Shown: positions 60,483 to 64,000 of the stretch, piece after piece
Numbering within the stretch: the stretch's first letter is position 1
Layout: each line of letters opens with the position of its first letter
Position numbers and translations under genes: made by a program
Assembly: GCF_016894385.1 (NCBI RefSeq)
Contig: NZ_CP069812.1
Span: 2,852,001 to 2,916,000 of the forward strand
DNA: 64,000 nt
From: Cupriavidus oxalaticus
Lineage (GTDB): Bacteria; Pseudomonadota; Gammaproteobacteria; Burkholderiales; Burkholderiaceae
Direction: 5' to 3'
The notes under the pieces: generated by a model
The model's input: only the letters and a program-made list of their open reading frames with translations
Databases searched by the model: none
What the model was told of the DNA's origin: nothing

Positions 60483-60735
60483 GGGCCGCAACTGCGGCCC
60501 GCTAGATTGCTGACAAAGGGGAAATGCCAGGCTGTTCGCTCCCCTCTCCCGCTTGCTTGCGGGAGAGGGGCTGGGGGAGAGGGCAGGCGCATGGCAAGCA
60601 CCGTGACGTCTCACTTCGTGGCAACGCCTGCCCTCTCCCCCGCCCCTCTCCCATAAATGGGAGAGGGAAGACAACATTCGCCGCCTTTGACGTTGTCAGC
60701 AGCCTCACGGGCCGCAACTGCGGCCCGCTTTCTTT
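60483..60735. repeat. Cluster of palindromic intergenic repeats
   Basis: Two copies of the palindrome GGGCCGCAACTGCGGCCC (60483-60500 and 60709-60726) flank an inverted-repeat block. Its arms GGGAGAGGGGCTGGGGGA... (60561-60588) and GCCTGCCCTCTCCCCCGCC... (60626-60652) are complementary with one bulge. Each arm is itself part of a short hairpin (60541-60570 and 60644-60668). The second palindrome is followed by CTTTCTTTCT and could terminate the tolC message. No gene lies in 60462-61083. Confidence 0.7.
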
Positions 60736-61083
60736 CTGTGGTGAGGCGGGCCACGTCGGCCATCTTTTCCATCCCCTCCCGCCTGCGCCCCAACCACCAT
60801 CGACAACTCGTCCGCCAGCGACGCCCGGTATGACGCTGGCGCCCTGGCGGCGCGCGCCTTCCTGCAACAGACGCCGGCAAGAGGTTGCCACGGCGTGGCG
60901 GGAGATCTCCGCACACCGGCATTCGTTCGTCTCCGCGTTATAGCGCAGGTGCCATACGTTAATTCAGATTTTCTTAAATCTAAATTAGATAAATAACAGG
61001 TATTTTCGGATTGATCCTATATCCGGCTGGACGCCGCCCGCATAAGACTTTGCGCCGTATTGATGTGACTTGGTGCGGGCGTA

Positions 61084-63609
61084 ATGAGCGCCCCGCAGAA
61101 TAGCCAATCCCTGGCTGTCGGTGGCAGCCACCAATCCATTTTCCGGGAGCGCGTTTGCATGGGTAGCCGATCGCCGTTTTCGTATCGTACCGTCACCGTT
61201 TCCGGTGAGGGACTCCCGGAATTGCTGGACCAGCCGCTGCTGGTATTTTCCCGGCTGTCCGGCACCGAGGGCCTCAATGCTCTGTTCGAATACGAACTGG
61301 AACTGAAGACGCCCGATGAACGCAATGTTCTGTATGGCCCTGCGGGCAATCTGGACCTGGAAGCCATGCAGGGCAAGGAACTGACCGTCACCATCGAACT
61401 GGACGGCGCCGGCAGCGGCCTGGCGGGTGGCATCGGCAAGGGGAAGCGTGAAATAACCGGCCTGGTAACGGAGGTACGGGGCCCCTTCCATGAGAACGAA
61501 CGCATCCTGTATCGCCTGACGCTGCGCCCGTGGCTTTGGCTCGCCACGCTCACCAGTACCTTCAAGCGGTTCCAGAACATGAACGTGCTGGAAATCGTGG
61601 AGGCGGTGCTGAGCAACTACACCTTCCCGGTCGAGCGCCGTCTGCTGGATATCCAGTACCCCAAGCGGGAATATCAGCTACAGCCTGGCGAGACGGACTA
61701 CCAGTTCGTGCGCCGCCTGCTCGCGGAGTGGGGAATTTCGTTCTTCTTTGAACACTCGAACGGCCATCACCGCATGGTGCTGACCGACGGGAACGGCGCC
61801 TTCAAGGCCATTCCCAGTCCCGCCTATCACACCATCAGTTGGTATCCGTCATCGGACCGGGTGGATGAGGAACACCTCTATCAGTTCGAGACGCACGACC
61901 GGCTGACCACCGGCAAATGGGCGCACGGCGATCACGACTTCAAGCAGCCGCGCGCTGATATGAACGTGTCCGCCGAAGATCCGCGCGACACCAGCCACGC
62001 CACCCACGAACGGTACGCCTGGCCGGGTGACCATGCCGAGCCCATGGCCGGCAGCGATGCCCGCCAGGAAGGCGACATGCTCGCGCGCATCCGCATGGAA
62101 GCCATCCGGCAGCACGGCCACCGCGTGCGCGGCAAGGGGAATGTGCGCGCCATGGCGCCCGGCCACACTTTCAAACTAGCGCGCTTCCTCCGCAAGAAGT
62201 CCAACTGCGAGTACCTGATTCTGGACGCGCGCCTGCTGATCGAGGACGTGGGCGAGTTTGCCGGCAGCCGCCAGCAATGGCGCTGCGAGGTCGAATTCGA
62301 GGCGCAGCCCACCCGTGAAATCTTCCGGCCCGAATGGGTCAAGAAGCCCCATATCGGCGGCTATCACATCGCCAGGGTTACCGGTCCGGCCAATCAGGAA
62401 ATCTGGTGCGACAAGTTCGGGCGGGTCCGCTGCGAGTTTGCCTGGGATCGCTACGGCAATGACGACGAGAACAGTTCCTGCTGGATTCGCGTGTCCAACT
62501 TCGCCTCGGGCGACCGCTTCGGCAACACGCACCTGCCGCGCATCGGGCAGGAGGTTATCGTGGCCTACCTGGGTGGCGACCCGGACCGGCCCATCATCGT
62601 CGGGGTGGTCAACAACCAGTTGAACCTGCCGCCATGGGACCTGCCGAACCAGCTTGCCCTGTCCGGCTACCAGAGCAAGGAACTGTTCGGCGAGGGCCGC
62701 AACCACACGCTCTACGACGACACGCAGGGCCAGCAGCAGGTGCAGGTCGCATCGGACCACCGGAGCAGCTTGCTGGCGCTCGGCCACAACGTCCGGGTGA
62801 ACGACTGGGAGGGCCGCAAGGACAAGCGGGGCGAGGGGTTCGAATTGCGCACCGATGCGCATGGCGCCGTGCGCGCCGCACTTGGCATGCTCGTCACGAC
62901 CTTCTCGCGCCTGAACGCCGAGGGCAACGCCATAAACGTGCGCGATGTCGTGCAGTTGCTGGAAAAGGCGCAGGATATCGCCACGACCATGGGCGCGAAG
63001 GCCACCGAAGCCGAAGCGCAGGATGGCGAGCAGCCAGCGGTTGCCAAAAAGCTTGAGACGCAAGCCGAACAAATCAGGGGCGGCGGCGCGTTGAAGGAAT
63101 TCACCGCACCCCACCTGGTGTCGGCGAGCCCCGCCGGCATCGTCTCCACCGCCGCCGGCTCGACCCATATCGCCAGCGGCGACGACACCGCATTGACCAC
63201 CGGGGAACACCTGTCGGTCACCACTGGCGGTGGCTTCTTTGCCAGCGTGCGCAAAGCGCTGCGCCTGTTCGTCTATGAGGCCGGCATGAAGCTGGTCGCC
63301 AACATGGGCGACATCGACCTGCAAGCGCTGAAGAACAACATCAACCTGCTGGCAAAGCTCAAGGTCACGCTGACCGCCGACGAGATCACCATCCAGGCCA
63401 GGCAGAAATTATTGCTGGCAGGCGGCGGCAGCTACCTGCGCCTGGACGGCAACATCGAGCATGGCACCAACGGCAAGTTCACCGTCCACGCCGCCAGCAA
63501 ACAGCTGACCGGGCCGAACAGCATCCCCACCGAACCGAGCCCCAGGCAGGTCTGCCTGGAATGCCTGCTCAAGGCGGCCAAACGCAATACCGCCCTGCTG
63601 CTGCGCTGA
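61084..63609 (+). CDS. vgrG: Type VI secretion VgrG/TssI spike protein
   Basis: 841-aa VgrG. gp27-like N-terminal domain (LPELLDQPLLVFSRLSGTEG, QPGETDYQFVRRLLAEWGIS) and the gp5-like OB/needle region (ARVTGPANQEIWCDKFGRVR, GDPDRPIIVGVVNNQLN). A C-terminal DUF2345-like part follows (EITIQARQKLLLAGGGSYLR). No obvious fused toxin domain. Starts at 61084 or 61159 (MGSRSPFSYRTV). A DUF4123 adaptor gene follows, so the toxin is probably encoded beyond the right edge. Confidence 0.9.
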   Translation: MSAPQNSQSLAVGGSHQSIFRERVCMGSRSPFSYRTVTVSGEGLPELLDQPLLVFSRLSGTEGLNALFEYELELKTPDERNVLYGPAGNLDLEAMQGKELTVTIELDGAGSGLAGGIGKGKREITGLVTEVRGPFHENERILYRLTLRPWLWLATLTSTFKRFQNMNVLEIVEAVLSNYTFPVERRLLDIQYPKREYQLQPGETDYQFVRRLLAEWGISFFFEHSNGHHRMVLTDGNGAFKAIPSPAYHTISWYPSSDRVDEEHLYQFETHDRLTTGKWAHGDHDFKQPRADMNVSAEDPRDTSHATHERYAWPGDHAEPMAGSDARQEGDMLARIRMEAIRQHGHRVRGKGNVRAMAPGHTFKLARFLRKKSNCEYLILDARLLIEDVGEFAGSRQQWRCEVEFEAQPTREIFRPEWVKKPHIGGYHIARVTGPANQEIWCDKFGRVRCEFAWDRYGNDDENSSCWIRVSNFASGDRFGNTHLPRIGQEVIVAYLGGDPDRPIIVGVVNNQLNLPPWDLPNQLALSGYQSKELFGEGRNHTLYDDTQGQQQVQVASDHRSSLLALGHNVRVNDWEGRKDKRGEGFELRTDAHGAVRAALGMLVTTFSRLNAEGNAINVRDVVQLLEKAQDIATTMGAKATEAEAQDGEQPAVAKKLETQAEQIRGGGALKEFTAPHLVSASPAGIVSTAAGSTHIASGDDTALTTGEHLSVTTGGGFFASVRKALRLFVYEAGMKLVANMGDIDLQALKNNINLLAKLKVTLTADEITIQARQKLLLAGGGSYLRLDGNIEHGTNGKFTVHAASKQLTGPNSIPTEPSPRQVCLECLLKAAKRNTALLLR

Positions 63610-63621
63610 CAGGGATCGCTG

Positions 63622-64000
63622 ATGGCTGCCGAACGAAACCCTGTCTGCATCTATGCGCTCGCTGACGGCGCCCAGCATCCGTTGCTGATCGGCGACCTGA
63701 TGCGCGAGGCCAGCGAGCACCGCAACGTGTACGCCGGAATGCCCGAGGAAGACGCCGGCGACGCCTCGCTGTTCCTGGCGCTGATTGCCAATGCCGATGA
63801 GCGCTGGCTTGCCAAGCTCGATGAACTCGACGTGCAGGCGCCCTGCATGAGCCTGATCTGGAGCCGCGTCGGCATTGACGCGCTTGCTACACACCTGCGC
63901 CAGTTTCTGATTGCCGACCTTGGCGATGGCCTGAACGCGATGGTGCGCTACTTCGACCCGCGCAACCTGCGCACGGCCATGCGCCTGTGGGGCGAGGACA
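63622..64000 (+). CDS. DUF4123 type VI effector adaptor (3' end beyond window)
   Basis: N-terminal 126 residues of a DUF4123-type (Tap/TEC) chaperone, which loads an effector on VgrG. VCIYALADGAQHPLLIGDLM, then SLIWSRVGIDALATHLRQFL and VRYFDPRNLRTAMRLWGED match the family pattern, including the FDPR element. ATG at 63622, 12 bp after vgrG. Truncated by the window edge. Confidence 0.82.
   Translation, partial: MAAERNPVCIYALADGAQHPLLIGDLMREASEHRNVYAGMPEEDAGDASLFLALIANADERWLAKLDELDVQAPCMSLIWSRVGIDALATHLRQFLIADLGDGLNAMVRYFDPRNLRTAMRLWGED

Noticed and set aside
1..64000. CRISPR array
   Set aside because: No regularly spaced direct repeats with unique spacers were seen; the only repeat cluster (60483-60735) is palindromic and irregular.

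Overview
The window looks like a chromosomal segment of a betaproteobacterium of the Burkholderiales, most likely a Cupriavidus or close relative. This rests on the very GC-rich core, the gene order pcm / rhodanese / tolC, the ribD-ribE-ribBA-ribH-nusB cluster, an intracellular PHB depolymerase next to acetoacetyl-CoA synthetase, two minor-pilin operons and a Bug-type solute receptor beside a CaiB-like CoA transferase. The genus call is inference from gene content, not a database match. Core left arm (1-28.8 kb): a minus-strand minor-pilin operon (fimT-pilV-pilW-pilX-pilY1, pilY1 running off the left edge) faces a second, plus-strand minor-pilin operon (pilV-, pilW-, pilX-, short pilY1-, pilE- and fimT-like genes). 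Then come riboflavin synthesis with nusB, an aminotransferase, a lytic transglycosylase, ubiD, acetoacetyl-CoA synthetase, a glutathione S-transferase, a PHB depolymerase, an aldose epimerase, a CaiB/Bug pair and a divergent LysR regulator. Island (about 28.82-53.80 kb): roughly 24.9 kb of lower-GC DNA is inserted in a tRNA-Gly(CCC) gene. A 63-bp direct repeat with one mismatch marks both ends. Unusually, it covers the tRNA promoter -10 and the 5' half of the tRNA up to the anticodon stem. The left copy is truncated; the right copy is the complete tRNA, followed by trmB. The island carries a tyrosine integrase, a large primase/helicase-like replication protein with a zinc-finger partner, and many small genes. 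It also holds a set of likely defence or signalling modules: a soluble plus four-helix membrane protein pair with RexAB-like layout, a TIR protein, a Sir2 protein beside a membrane protein, a restriction-modification set (methyltransferase, HTH protein, QxK nuclease), a CHASE-type histidine kinase with a FixJ-like regulator, and a translationally coupled operon of a PP2C phosphatase and two Ser/Thr kinases. One kinase ends in a cold-shock-like domain, the other in an FHA-like domain. No phage structural or conjugation genes are visible, so the element resembles a satellite or mobilisable island carrying defence cargo. Core right arm (53.8-64 kb): trmB, uppP, a DUF1439-type lipoprotein, a YkgJ-like protein, TetR-pcm-rhodanese-tolC, a cluster of palindromic intergenic repeats, and the start of a type VI secretion cargo locus (vgrG and a DUF4123-type adaptor cut by the right edge). 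The strongest candidates for something undescribed are the phosphatase/two-kinase operon at 50.2-53.5 kb, the RexAB-like pair divergent from the TIR gene at 29.1-31.6 kb, and the 5'-side tRNA integration of the island.
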